DNA of 64,000 bases, from NCBI RefSeq assembly GCF_014700075.1, contig NZ_JACXBU010000008.1, positions 62,001 to 126,000 of the forward strand, written 5' to 3'. Numbering within the stretch: position 1 is the first letter of the stretch; every line of letters begins with the position of its first letter. Below the pieces are notes generated by a model. That model was not told the DNA's origin. It saw only the letters and a program-made list of their open reading frames with translations, and did not search any database. The position numbers were made by a program, and so were the translations under genes. Source of the stretch: Pseudomonas sp. JM0905a. GTDB taxonomy: Bacteria > Pseudomonadota > Gammaproteobacteria > Pseudomonadales > Pseudomonadaceae. This document shows positions 45,581-54,721 of this stretch, piece by piece.

Positions 45581-46240
45581 TCACGCAAAGCCCCGCGCCA
45601 GCACGATGTCGAACACGCCTCTGCGCAATTCGCCGTCCTGCTCCAGCTCGATGGTGTTGGTGGTCCGCTCGTGGGCCCAGGGGTCGCCGGCGATGAAGGG
45701 GTCTCCCTTGAAGTAGAGCTGCAGGGTCACGGGCACATGAAGCGCCTCCATGACCCGGAAGTGAATGTGCGCGGGGCGCATGATCCCGCCGTACTTCTCC
45801 AACCCCGGCAAGTTCGGTGGCACGGGATAGCGGCCCGGCATCACGGTCTCGATGCGGTACTTGCCCTGGGCATCGGTGTAGAGCATTCCGCGCAGGCGGA
45901 AGTTGCCCTTGTCGGTGTAGTTGCCGGGCGTTTCGGTGTCGTACAAGCCGGCGCCGTTGGCCTGCCAGACCTCCACCAATGCGTTCGGTACCGGCGTGCG
46001 GCAATCCGCGCTGAACACGGTGCCGGTCACCACCAGGCGCTCGCCCGGCTCTTCGGGCCCGGCCAATCGTGACTGGAAGGGTGCACCGAAGCGGTAGTAG
46101 GGACCGAGGATATCGCCCTGGGTGATTGGGCAACCCTGCTGCGCGAGGGCCGACCCTGCCAACAGTCCACCGCCCAGAAGCACCATGCTTCCGCCCAGGA
46201 AGTGACGCCGCGAGATGCCAGCCAATGCATGCTTGTCCAC
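45581..46240 (-). CDS. Intradiol-dioxygenase-like protein with Tat signal
   Basis: A 219-residue protein of the protocatechuate 3,4-dioxygenase beta-chain fold. ISRRHFLGGSMVLLGGGLLA is a twin-arginine signal, so it should be exported folded. The core has ILGPYYRFGAP, VVTGTVFSADCRTPVPNALV, EVWQANGAGLYD, the iron-binding Tyr region MPGRYPVPPNLPG and RPAHIHFRVMEA with the His ligands. Substrate unknown; exported members may act on aromatic or protein targets. The GTG at 46240 follows GGAGG by five bases and is preferred to longer frames. Confidence 0.85.
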   Translation of the reverse strand: MDKHALAGISRRHFLGGSMVLLGGGLLAGSALAQQGCPITQGDILGPYYRFGAPFQSRLAGPEEPGERLVVTGTVFSADCRTPVPNALVEVWQANGAGLYDTETPGNYTDKGNFRLRGMLYTDAQGKYRIETVMPGRYPVPPNLPGLEKYGGIMRPAHIHFRVMEALHVPVTLQLYFKGDPFIAGDPWAHERTTNTIELEQDGELRRGVFDIVLARGFA

Positions 46241-46487
46241 ACCCGCCTCCTCCCCATTAAGGGCCCGGCCACAGTGACGACGGCACGCCAGACTTCCCCA
46301 ACGACGAGGCGTGTGTATGAGGAGTCTAGCCATAGGCCAGTACCTCGCCAGGCGCCGATTTGGGGACGCGTTGGAACCCGTTCCACCTCTTCCTGCGAAC
46401 GGAATACCGATGTTCACAAATCAGGCTAGCGGACCGAATGATGGCCTTTTACCATTCGCGCCATAACCAGAGCCAAGGGAGCGGCAC

Positions 46488-47585
<1,098 letters not shown>

Positions 47586-47631
47586 GCTACCGCTCCAATC
47601 CATGCAGTAGCAGCAACAGCGGAGGACCAGG

Positions 47632-48120
47632 ATGATCGCCAGCAAACTGCACATCTACGTATTCGCCACCACAACACTGGGCTTTGCCCTTGGCCTGCTT
47701 CCCGGCTTGGACGGCATCGATCTCCTGGTCCACCTCACGCCGTCAGGTTCGGGACTTGCCACGAAGCAGGATGGAGCAACTGCGGTAGGCTTCAACCTTG
47801 CCCTGTTGCTTACGGTCATTGCAGTTATCAGCCATGCGATATCCAGCGACGATATCGAGGATGTCGCCATTTTCGAGTGGTATGGCTGCCTGATCTTTGG
47901 AGGCGCACTCGCTGTTTCGATGTTCGGCCTGGCAACCTTCGTATGGTCAGAAGGCTTTCCATCCATCACATACGGCCGCGGAGCACGCGCGCTTTATCAG
48001 CTCTCCAGCAGACACGTACTGGTGCTGTACTGCACCTGCCTCGGGCTCTTCCTGCTAGGCGGATTCGGTCTGTACCTGCTGGCCAAGGTTCCACAATTGC
48101 TCAAGCTGCGACTCAACTGA
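47632..48120 (+). CDS. Four-span membrane protein of unknown function
   Basis: A 162-residue protein with hydrophobic segments at about residues 8-25, 55-72, 85-108 and 130-152. Between the first two lies a loop VHLTPSGSGLATKQDGATAV and between the second and third a charged SSDDIEDVAIFEWYG. No family recognised. GGAGGACCAGG precedes the ATG, and the 46-bp spacing suggests cotranscription with the QE-repeat protein, so the two may form one complex. Confidence 0.7.
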   Translation: MIASKLHIYVFATTTLGFALGLLPGLDGIDLLVHLTPSGSGLATKQDGATAVGFNLALLLTVIAVISHAISSDDIEDVAIFEWYGCLIFGGALAVSMFGLATFVWSEGFPSITYGRGARALYQLSSRHVLVLYCTCLGLFLLGGFGLYLLAKVPQLLKLRLN

Positions 48121-48244
48121 GTTGTTCCGAACACGCTGATGGAACCCATCGGCCGTCCAATTCGCCCGCTCGTTCCATCCCCCAAGTGCGGGGAAAAACC
48201 CCGATCTACCCTCTGTTCAGAAGTCGATCCACCGGAGCACAGCG

Positions 48245-48478
48245 ATGAACAACGACGACAAACCGAACCTAGACGGACTCAGCCTTGAACCCATTGCGCC
48301 AACTGCAGCAGCGCCTTCTTCCCGAGGTAAAGCGGTGTTCAAGATCGATACCCGTGGAGGGGGTGATCGGCGCAAGGGCACTGATCGTCGTCAGTCGATT
48401 CGCTTCGAGCAGGACCGCCGCCAGGTCGACCGGCGCGCGAAGAGCAGCGATCCCTGGAGTCAGAGCACCGATCTCTGA
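48245..48478 (+). CDS. Small basic protein with DRRxGxDRR motifs
   Basis: A 77-residue protein: an N-terminal MNNDDKPNLDGLSLEPI part, a Ser/Ala-rich linker, SRGKAVFKIDTRGGGDRRKG and TDRRQSIRFEQDRRQVDRRA with three DRR repeats, and a short Ser-rich end. No family function is known to me; the basic repeats might bind nucleic acid or phospholipid. A truncated copy with a shared leader is at 45328. The CCACCGGAG ribosome site is conserved between the two. Confidence 0.7.
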   Translation: MNNDDKPNLDGLSLEPIAPTAAAPSSRGKAVFKIDTRGGGDRRKGTDRRQSIRFEQDRRQVDRRAKSSDPWSQSTDL

Positions 48479-48914
48479 TCACCGTCGGCCCATGGCCTTC
48501 CCTGAAGGACGCAATAGAAGGCACGCAGCGGGCTGTGAGTAGCCCGCTGCCTCGAAACATTCCCTCCAAAACCACGATGTCCCGGGCCCGCCTGGCTCTT
48601 TTCATCCCGGCGGATGGCCCAGCACATCTCCCCGCTGCATTTAGACGATCTGCATCAAAGCTCGTACTTTCTGAACCCAAAAGCTAGGCGCGCGAGGCAA
48701 CACTATCTCCACGCCCAACGCATACCGCGTGGGGTGAGCGGGAGATGACCCATCAACGGCTCGAATGTGGTCGGTAACTGACGCCCCCTGGCGTGAGGGG
48801 CACGGAACAACGACTCGGTTGTTTTCACGCAGGTTGCACGTTGAACCATCGTCCCCCGGCCGCTCAGCCAGAGGTGTCGGGACGCCCCTAGCCAAGTTAC
48901 GAGAAGCACGACAA
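48479..48914. other. Gene-free stretch with one strong hairpin
   Basis: Holds a perfect 10-bp stem GCAGCGGGCT-GTGAGT-AGCCCGCTGC at 48525-48550, 47 bp after the small basic protein gene. It is a likely transcript end or stability hairpin though no T tract follows. Nothing else recognisable up to the DUF417 gene, whose promoter must lie here. Confidence 0.6.
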
Positions 48915-49424
48915 ATGAACACCTTGAACATCACCAGCAATGCCAACACCGCTCAACCGAACAACTTGTCCCTCGGGGCCTTCACCACAGCCATTGGAAC
49001 CTACGGCATCTACTTCGCCCTTGCCGTCATCTACTTCTGGTTCGGCGGCATGAAGTTCACGCAGTACGAAGCAGAGGGGCTGGTTCCCCTCGTGAGTCAC
49101 AGTCCGCTGCTGGGCTGGCTCTACGACCTGTTCAGCGTGCGGACTTTCTCCACCCTGCTCGGTTTCCTTGAGGTGTCCATCGGTCTGTTGATTGCAGGGC
49201 GATTGCTGTCGCCGAAGCTTTCGCTGGTGGGTGGCGCCCTCTCCGCCGGGCTGTTCTTCACCACGCTGAGCTTCATGTTCTCGACCCCCGGCGTGATCGA
49301 GCCCAGCGTGGGTTTCCCCGGCATCAGCGTTGCGCCGGGCCAGTTCCTCCTCAAGGACCTGGGGCTGCTCGCCGCTTCCATATTCGTCGCCGGCCATTCG
49401 CTGAGCCGCCTGGAAAACCGCTGA
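48915..49424 (+). CDS. DUF417 family membrane protein (RclC/YkgB type)
   Basis: A 169-residue protein with four hydrophobic segments and the DUF417 features GTYGIYFALAVIYFWFGGMK, YEAEGLVPLVSHSPLLGWLY and a C-terminal FLLKDLGLLAASIFVAGHSL. E. coli RclC, a member, is induced by reactive chlorine; the function here is unknown. It is the first core-like gene after the accessory region and is followed by a terminator. Confidence 0.88.
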   Translation: MNTLNITSNANTAQPNNLSLGAFTTAIGTYGIYFALAVIYFWFGGMKFTQYEAEGLVPLVSHSPLLGWLYDLFSVRTFSTLLGFLEVSIGLLIAGRLLSPKLSLVGGALSAGLFFTTLSFMFSTPGVIEPSVGFPGISVAPGQFLLKDLGLLAASIFVAGHSLSRLENR

Positions 49425-49439
49425 GCCTCAGCTTGCAGA

Positions 49440-49472
49440 AGGGCCTGCACGCACAACTGCGTCCAGGCCCTT
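49440..49472 (+). terminator. Terminator after the DUF417 gene
   Basis: AAGGGCCTGCACGCACAACT then GCGTCCAGGCCCTTT: an AAGGGCCTG / CAGGCCCTT stem, weak T tract. Confidence 0.65.
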
Positions 49473-49554
49473 TGCATTACCGTCGGCCAATACATTGCCG
49501 GGCTTCAAGCGAGCTGATAAAAGCGGAATCGACATTCATAAAATCGATACTGCC

Positions 49555-50439
49555 ATGAGCGAAAGTGATAAATCGAATACCCGCCTGTTCGACCTCGACC
49601 TGCTCCGGGCCATCGTCACGGTGGCCGACTGCGGCAGCTTCACCACCGCCGCGACGCGCCTGCATTCGACCCAATCCACCATCAGCCAGAAGATCCGCCG
49701 CCTGGAGGAAATGGCCGGGCATCGCCTGCTGGAGCGCGGCAACCGCGACGTGCTGCCCACCGACGCTGGCGAGACGCTGCTGGGCTATGCGCGGCGCCTG
49801 CTGGCGCTGAACGACGAGATGGTGGAGGCGCTCTCCGGCGCCACTGTGGCGCTGACGGTGCGCATCGGCGTGCCGGATGACTTCGCCAGCGGACGCACCA
49901 CCGAGCAACTGGCCGCCTTCAACCGACGCTACCCACAGGTGAAGCTGGAGGTCACCAGCGGCCTCAGCCGTGACCTTTCCGCCAGCTACGACCGTGGCGA
50001 GCTGGACCTGGTACTGCTCAAGCAACGCCAGAACAGCCGCGAGGCGGTGGCCTGCTGGCCGGAGAAGACGCGCTGGGTGGACAGCGCCCGGAACCCCTGC
50101 ATCGACCTCGACCCGCTGCCCATCGTCACCTTCCCCCCGCGCGGGGTGTACCGCGACGAGATGATCGCCGCCCTGGAAGCCGTGGGCCGGCGCTGGCACA
50201 TCAGCTTCACCAGTTCGAGCCTCTCCGGCATCCAGTCGGCCATCGCCGACGGCATGGGCATCGGCCTGCTGCCACTGCGCGCGGTGACGGCGGGCCACGC
50301 CGTGATGCCGAAGAACACCGGCTTGCCGTCTGTGGATGTGTTCGAGGTGGCGTTGCTGCACCGCCCCGCGGCGGACCCGATGGTGAAGGAACTCGCTCGC
50401 GTGCTTTCGCGGGTGCTGGCCCAGGACACACGGGCCTGA
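49555..50439 (+). CDS. LysR family transcriptional regulator
   Basis: A 294-residue regulator. The N-terminal HTH is FDLDLLRAIVTVADCGSFTT with ATRLHSTQSTISQKIRRLEE (about residues 13-60), and the effector domain follows with VRIGVPDDFASGRTTEQLAA, DLVLLKQRQNSREAV and a GMGIGLLPLRA pocket. It is next to a ureidoglycine aminohydrolase-like gene on the same strand. LysR regulators often act on a neighbour, but here both genes point the same way, so regulation of that gene is only suggested. Confidence 0.9.
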   Translation: MSESDKSNTRLFDLDLLRAIVTVADCGSFTTAATRLHSTQSTISQKIRRLEEMAGHRLLERGNRDVLPTDAGETLLGYARRLLALNDEMVEALSGATVALTVRIGVPDDFASGRTTEQLAAFNRRYPQVKLEVTSGLSRDLSASYDRGELDLVLLKQRQNSREAVACWPEKTRWVDSARNPCIDLDPLPIVTFPPRGVYRDEMIAALEAVGRRWHISFTSSSLSGIQSAIADGMGIGLLPLRAVTAGHAVMPKNTGLPSVDVFEVALLHRPAADPMVKELARVLSRVLAQDTRA

Positions 50440-50624
50440 GCGGTGCCGATCAAACATTTGAAAACTGAATACGGGGGATTCCAACATTTAATTTGTGCAT
50501 GAACCCATCGCTGGATATGGTGGTTCCCAGCGACGGCCAGCGCCCCGGTGGCGCACCGATCTGCACGAATTGTTCGACCTGGCGCCGCGCGTCAGGCAGC
50601 AAGACAACAATGAGGAATTACCCC

Positions 50625-51461
50625 ATGGCCAAATCCACCTATTACGCGCCGCACGGCGGGCACCCGGCACAGACCGAGCTGCTCACCGACCGCGCGATGT
50701 TCACCGAAGCCTATGCCGTGATCCCGAAGGGCGTGATGCGTGACATTGTCACCAGCCACCTGCCCTTCTGGGACAACATGCGCATGTGGGTCATCGCCCG
50801 CCCGCTGTCCGGTTTCGCCGAAACCTTCTCCCAGTACATCGTTGAACTCGCCCCCAACGGCGGCAGCGACAAGCCGGAGCAAGACCCGAACGCCGAAGCC
50901 GTGCTGTTCATCGTGGAAGGCGAGCTGAGCCTGACCCTGCAGGGCCAGGTCCACACCATGCAGCCGGGCGGCTATGCCTTCATTCCGCCGGGCGCCGACT
51001 ACAAAGTGCGCAACACCTCCGGCCAGCACACCCGCTTCCACTGGATCCGCAAGCACTACCAGAAAGTCGACGGCGTACCGCTGCCGGAAGCCTTCGTCAC
51101 CAACGAGCAGGACATCCAGCCGCTGGTGATGCCGGATACCGAAGGTCGCTGGAGCACCACCCGCTTCGTGGACATGAGCGACATGCGCCACGACATGCAC
51201 GTGAACATCGTGAACTTCGAGCCGGGCGGCGTGATTCCCTTCGCCGAAACCCACGTGATGGAACACGGCCTGTACGTTCTGGAAGGCAAGGCGGTGTATC
51301 GCCTGAACCAGGATTGGGTCGAAGTGGAAGCCGGTGACTTCATGTGGCTGCGCGCCTTCTGCCCGCAGGCCTGCTACTCGGGCGGCCCTGGTCGCTTCCG
51401 CTACCTGCTGTACAAGGATGTGAACCGTCACATGCGTCTGACCCTGAACCAGCCGCACTGA
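50625..51461 (+). CDS. allE: (S)-ureidoglycine aminohydrolase-like bicupin protein
   Basis: A 278-residue protein with two cupin domains. The first has AVLFIVEGELSLTLQGQVHT then MQPGGYAFIPPGADYKVRNT; the second has NFEPGGVIPFAETHVMEHGL, YVLEGKAVYRLNQDWVEVEA and the C-terminal GRFRYLLYKDVNRH. This matches UGHY/AllE, which releases ammonia from (S)-ureidoglycine in allantoin breakdown in a Mn2+-dependent way. No other purine-ring catabolic gene is visible. The start at 50625 follows GAGGAATTACCCC. Confidence 0.85.
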   Translation: MAKSTYYAPHGGHPAQTELLTDRAMFTEAYAVIPKGVMRDIVTSHLPFWDNMRMWVIARPLSGFAETFSQYIVELAPNGGSDKPEQDPNAEAVLFIVEGELSLTLQGQVHTMQPGGYAFIPPGADYKVRNTSGQHTRFHWIRKHYQKVDGVPLPEAFVTNEQDIQPLVMPDTEGRWSTTRFVDMSDMRHDMHVNIVNFEPGGVIPFAETHVMEHGLYVLEGKAVYRLNQDWVEVEAGDFMWLRAFCPQACYSGGPGRFRYLLYKDVNRHMRLTLNQPH

Positions 51462-51473
51462 TGATTCACCTCG

Positions 51474-51494
51474 ACGGGAGCCTTAGGGCTCCCG
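51474..51494 (+). terminator. Hairpin terminator after the aminohydrolase gene
   Basis: CGGGAGCC-TTA-GGGCTCCCG followed by TTGTCGTTTC, about 12 bp after the stop codon. Confidence 0.75.
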
Positions 51495-51532
51495 TTGTCG
51501 TTTCTGCCTTTCCCCCACCCCGCGCTCTTCCT

Positions 51533-51571
51533 ATAGGGGCGAATTCATTTGCCAAGGGCGGCGCAGCCGCC
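51533..51571. repeat. Single-armed type A element with internal stem
   Basis: TATAGGGGCGAATTCATTTG plus GC (51533-51553) matches one arm. It is followed by a GGCGGC-GCA-GCCGCC stem with a 3-base loop (51557-51571), the same design as in the paired copies, but no right arm is present. Confidence 0.7.
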
Positions 51572-51727
51572 TCGCAGATTGGTCCGAGTGCAGCGAGTGC
51601 CAACGCGCCCTACGAACGCCACTCGAATTCCCTTGGCGCCACGGAACCGCCCGGTCATAAATCTGTCGCATAGCCGAAGCTGGCCCTGGGCCGGTGAATC
51701 CAGCACAACGACAAGGAGGTTGAGCCA

Positions 51728-53494
51728 ATGGCCACCAACGATTTTCTACTCGGCCCGGTGCTGTCATTTCGCGGCGTCGGCCAGGACGGTACCTGGAAGG
51801 TAACGGCGCTCATCGGTATCCGGGAAGGCGCCGAGGTGCCGAAGCTACGCGTGGAGGGGCGCGCCTGTGCGGCACCGACACAACTGCTGATCATCAGGAA
51901 GGAGCGCTACCTGCGCTACGACCTCTCCTGCAAGGCGCACAAGGATGAGCGCCGGGTCGAATACGGCGTCGAGGGTGGGCCGTTATGGCACTTCACCGTG
52001 CCGGGAAAGGACTTCGCTCCACGCATGGCCTATGTATCCTGCAATGGTTTTTCCGACCCTGCCGGCATGCGCAGGCTGGTGCGTCCGGCCAATGCCGTGT
52101 GGGAAGACCTGCTCGTGAGCCACGACAAGCTGCTGCGCGGCAGGGCGCTGCTGGACAAGGAGCAGCTCTGGCACGAGGTGCGTATCCACGACAAGGGCCT
52201 GCAACGCTTCCATGTGCTGCTGATGGGGGGCGACCAGATCTACTTCGACTCCATCTGGGAAGACATCCCCGAGCTCAAGCACTGGGTATCCCTCGCCCGC
52301 GCCGAGCAGTTGAAGTTCAGTGTCTCTACCACCCTGGAGCGCAAGATCGAAGCCTATTACTTCACCCTGTATCGCCAGCGCTGGCTGTCGGAAAAGCGCC
52401 GGCCCTGGGGGACGGGCGAACCCAATCGCGATGCTGCCGACGCCCTTGCGCGCATTCCCACGGTGATGATGTGGGATGACCACGACATCTTCGACGGCTG
52501 GGGCTCCTACACACCGGAGATGCAGCGCTCGCCACTTTTCCAGACGCTTTTCCGCCACGCCCGCCGTGCCTTCTGGGTATTCCAGATGCAGCATGCACTG
52601 GACGACCTACCTGAACTGGTGGACGGCACACCGCCGGGGTTCTCCTCGCAGGACCCGATCCTGACGCCCATTGCCTGGAGCATGCGACTGAAGAAGGACT
52701 CGCTCGCCCTGCCCTTGCTGGATAACCAACCCGGGTTCACCTCGGTGTTCCAGGCCGGCCCGCTGGCCCTGGTGGTCGCGGACCTGCGTACCGAACGTTC
52801 GCGCACCCAGGTGCTCGGCGCGCAAACCTGGAGGCAGCTCAAGGACTGGTTGAGCAAGCTGGATACCTCGGTCGCCCCCAGGCATCCGGGTACTCGCTGC
52901 CAGCATCTGCTGTTCATGTCCTCGGTGCCCGTCGCCCATCCCAAGCTGGGCCTGGCCGAGGGCGTGCTGGACAACGTCGGACAGGACCATGTGCTGGATA
53001 GCAGCGCCGACGATCTTCGCGACCATTGGTCCCACGACGATCACGAAGGCGAGCGCAAACGCTTGCTGGAGGTGCTGTCGGAAACGGCGCGGCTGAAACG
53101 CCTGCGGGTGTCACTGCTGTCCGGCGACGTTCACGTGGCAGCCTGGGGTACCGCCTACCGACGGGATCTGCCGGCAAGTGAAACCTGGGCGCAGATCCAG
53201 CAGTTCACCTCATCGGCGGTGGTGCATCCGTCCCTGATGGGCGTGGTCGAGCGATTGTTCCTGGGTGTGCTCAACTCCAGCGCCAGGACGCCGCAAACCA
53301 TCGACGTGCAGTACAACGTGGAGATGATGCTGTTCCCCGGGCAAAGCAAGTACGTGATGCCGGCACGCAACTGGCTGGCATTGGAGCTGGATGTGGGGAA
53401 CGACGAGGCGAAGCTGTGGGCGACCTGGCGTTGCGAGACGGAAACCGCCTTCTCCAACCACCTGCAGACGGTTCCGCCAGCGCGTCAGGGCTGA
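51728..53494 (+). CDS. PhoD-like (alkaline phosphatase D family) phosphatase
   Basis: A 588-residue metallophosphatase of the PhoD-like class. Metal-binding motifs are HVLLMGGDQIYFDSIW (near residue 165), VMMWDDHDIFDGWGSY (near 245) and RVSLLSGDVHVAAWGTAYRR (near 460). There is no signal peptide or Tat motif, so unlike secreted PhoD it should be cytoplasmic. Substrate unknown; the fungal and bacterial relatives of this shape are uncharacterised. GGAGGTTGAGCC precedes the ATG. Confidence 0.88.
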   Translation: MATNDFLLGPVLSFRGVGQDGTWKVTALIGIREGAEVPKLRVEGRACAAPTQLLIIRKERYLRYDLSCKAHKDERRVEYGVEGGPLWHFTVPGKDFAPRMAYVSCNGFSDPAGMRRLVRPANAVWEDLLVSHDKLLRGRALLDKEQLWHEVRIHDKGLQRFHVLLMGGDQIYFDSIWEDIPELKHWVSLARAEQLKFSVSTTLERKIEAYYFTLYRQRWLSEKRRPWGTGEPNRDAADALARIPTVMMWDDHDIFDGWGSYTPEMQRSPLFQTLFRHARRAFWVFQMQHALDDLPELVDGTPPGFSSQDPILTPIAWSMRLKKDSLALPLLDNQPGFTSVFQAGPLALVVADLRTERSRTQVLGAQTWRQLKDWLSKLDTSVAPRHPGTRCQHLLFMSSVPVAHPKLGLAEGVLDNVGQDHVLDSSADDLRDHWSHDDHEGERKRLLEVLSETARLKRLRVSLLSGDVHVAAWGTAYRRDLPASETWAQIQQFTSSAVVHPSLMGVVERLFLGVLNSSARTPQTIDVQYNVEMMLFPGQSKYVMPARNWLALELDVGNDEAKLWATWRCETETAFSNHLQTVPPARQG

Positions 53495-53517
53495 TTGAGG
53501 AAAAGGGGCCGGGGCGC

Positions 53518-54369
53518 TCACTGCGCCCCGAACATCACCGTCCAGTAGATGCCTGCATCACTTTTCGGGTCCACCGCGTAGGCGGCGCCCAGTTCGCGGA
53601 ACTGCGGGTTCATCAGGTTGGCGCAGTGGCCGGGACTGGCCAGCCAGCCTTCCACCACCTTACTGGCGCTATCCAGGCCGGCGGCGATGTTCTCGCCGAT
53701 CAGCTGGGCGGTGTAGCCGGCCAGTTCTGCGCGGTCGCCGGGGGTGCGACCGTCGCGGTCCTTGTGGTCGAAGAAATTCTGGTTGGCCATGGCACGGGTG
53801 TGTTCCTGGGCGGCACCGGCGAGGGTGGCGTTCCAGGTCAGGGGCGCCGCGGCGGAGAAGGATTGGGAGCCGCACTGGCGAGCCTGGGTCCGGGCGGTGT
53901 TGATCTGCTCCAGCAGCTTTTGTCCTTCCACCTGCCAGTCGCCCAGGCCTCCGGCCAGCAGCGGCCGTGCCAGCACAATGCGCCAGTCCTGGCCCTCGCG
54001 GCTGACGCCGACATCGACGAACTGCGGGTCCAGCACCACCTGGCAGAAGCTTTCCTGCAAGGCCTTCATTGCCGCCTGCGCATCGCGCGGGCCGGAAAGG
54101 TTGACCGCCTGCACGTTGACCAGCGGATAGGCCGTGCGGGTCAGTGCCTGTTGCAGATCGCCGATGCTGCCGGCCGGCAGGATCAGGCGCGGGTCGGGCT
54201 TGAGCGGAGGCAGCTCCATCGAGGCCTGGCCGGCGCAGGGCTGCGCCTGGCTGCGATAGGCGTTGATGGACTCCACCAGCTGCGTCTCTTCACTGGCGAC
54301 TGCGTTACTGGCGAGCGCCACTCCCAGCGACAGCGCGGCAAGGCGCAGAACGGATGACATGACCTCCAT
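53518..54369 (-). CDS. CAP/SCP domain exported protein
   Basis: A 283-residue protein with a signal peptide (MEVMSSVLRLAALSLGVALA, cleavage after VAS). The N-terminal half is Pseudomonas-specific; the C-terminal half is a CAP domain with LLEQINTARTQARQCGSQSF, AAQEHTRAMANQNFFDHKDR, IGENIAAGLDSASKVVEGWL and SPGHCANLMNPQFRELGAAY. Such secreted CAP proteins are of unknown activity, with calcium-binding or envelope roles proposed. It is convergent with the PhoD-like gene. Confidence 0.88.
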   Translation of the reverse strand: MEVMSSVLRLAALSLGVALASNAVASEETQLVESINAYRSQAQPCAGQASMELPPLKPDPRLILPAGSIGDLQQALTRTAYPLVNVQAVNLSGPRDAQAAMKALQESFCQVVLDPQFVDVGVSREGQDWRIVLARPLLAGGLGDWQVEGQKLLEQINTARTQARQCGSQSFSAAAPLTWNATLAGAAQEHTRAMANQNFFDHKDRDGRTPGDRAELAGYTAQLIGENIAAGLDSASKVVEGWLASPGHCANLMNPQFRELGAAYAVDPKSDAGIYWTVMFGAQ

Positions 54370-54721
54370 GGAAACCTCCCTCGAACTGACTGCGCCCAAT
54401 GATGCGCGATTCCGCCCCATCCTGTGCACTCTCCGTGGCAATTGGCGGCGCGCGGGTCGGTTCTTCACCCTACTACGCCCTGGATAAGGCTTTGTTACCC
54501 AGTGCCGCGCTCGGGTTCCCCATCGCTGCGGAAGCAGACATGGGTAACGCTCAACCTTGTGGGGCGATTTCAATCGCCAAGCAGCCCGAAGGGCTGCCCG
54601 TGGGAGGCGCAGAGGGCAACTGCGTTGCCCTTAGCGAATGAATTCTCCCCCACAGAAATCAGCTCGCCGGAGACGCCATCAGCCCGGATGCGGCGACCTG
54701 AAGGGAAATAGACGGCTTGAG
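54370..54721. other. Gene-free stretch with type A element
   Basis: Between the CAP gene and the convergently placed diguanylate cyclase gene end. Apart from the repeat at 54558-54654 and the CAP gene promoter nothing is recognised. Confidence 0.6.
54558..54654. repeat. Type A paired palindromic element (97 bp)
   Basis: Arms TGTGGGGCGATTTCAATCGC (54558-54577) and GCGAATGAATTCTCCCCCAC+A (54634-54654). Inside: GCAGCCC-GAA-GGGCTGC (54581-54597) and GGGCAAC-TGC-GTTGCCC (54614-54630), both 7-bp stems with 3-base loops. Confidence 0.88.
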
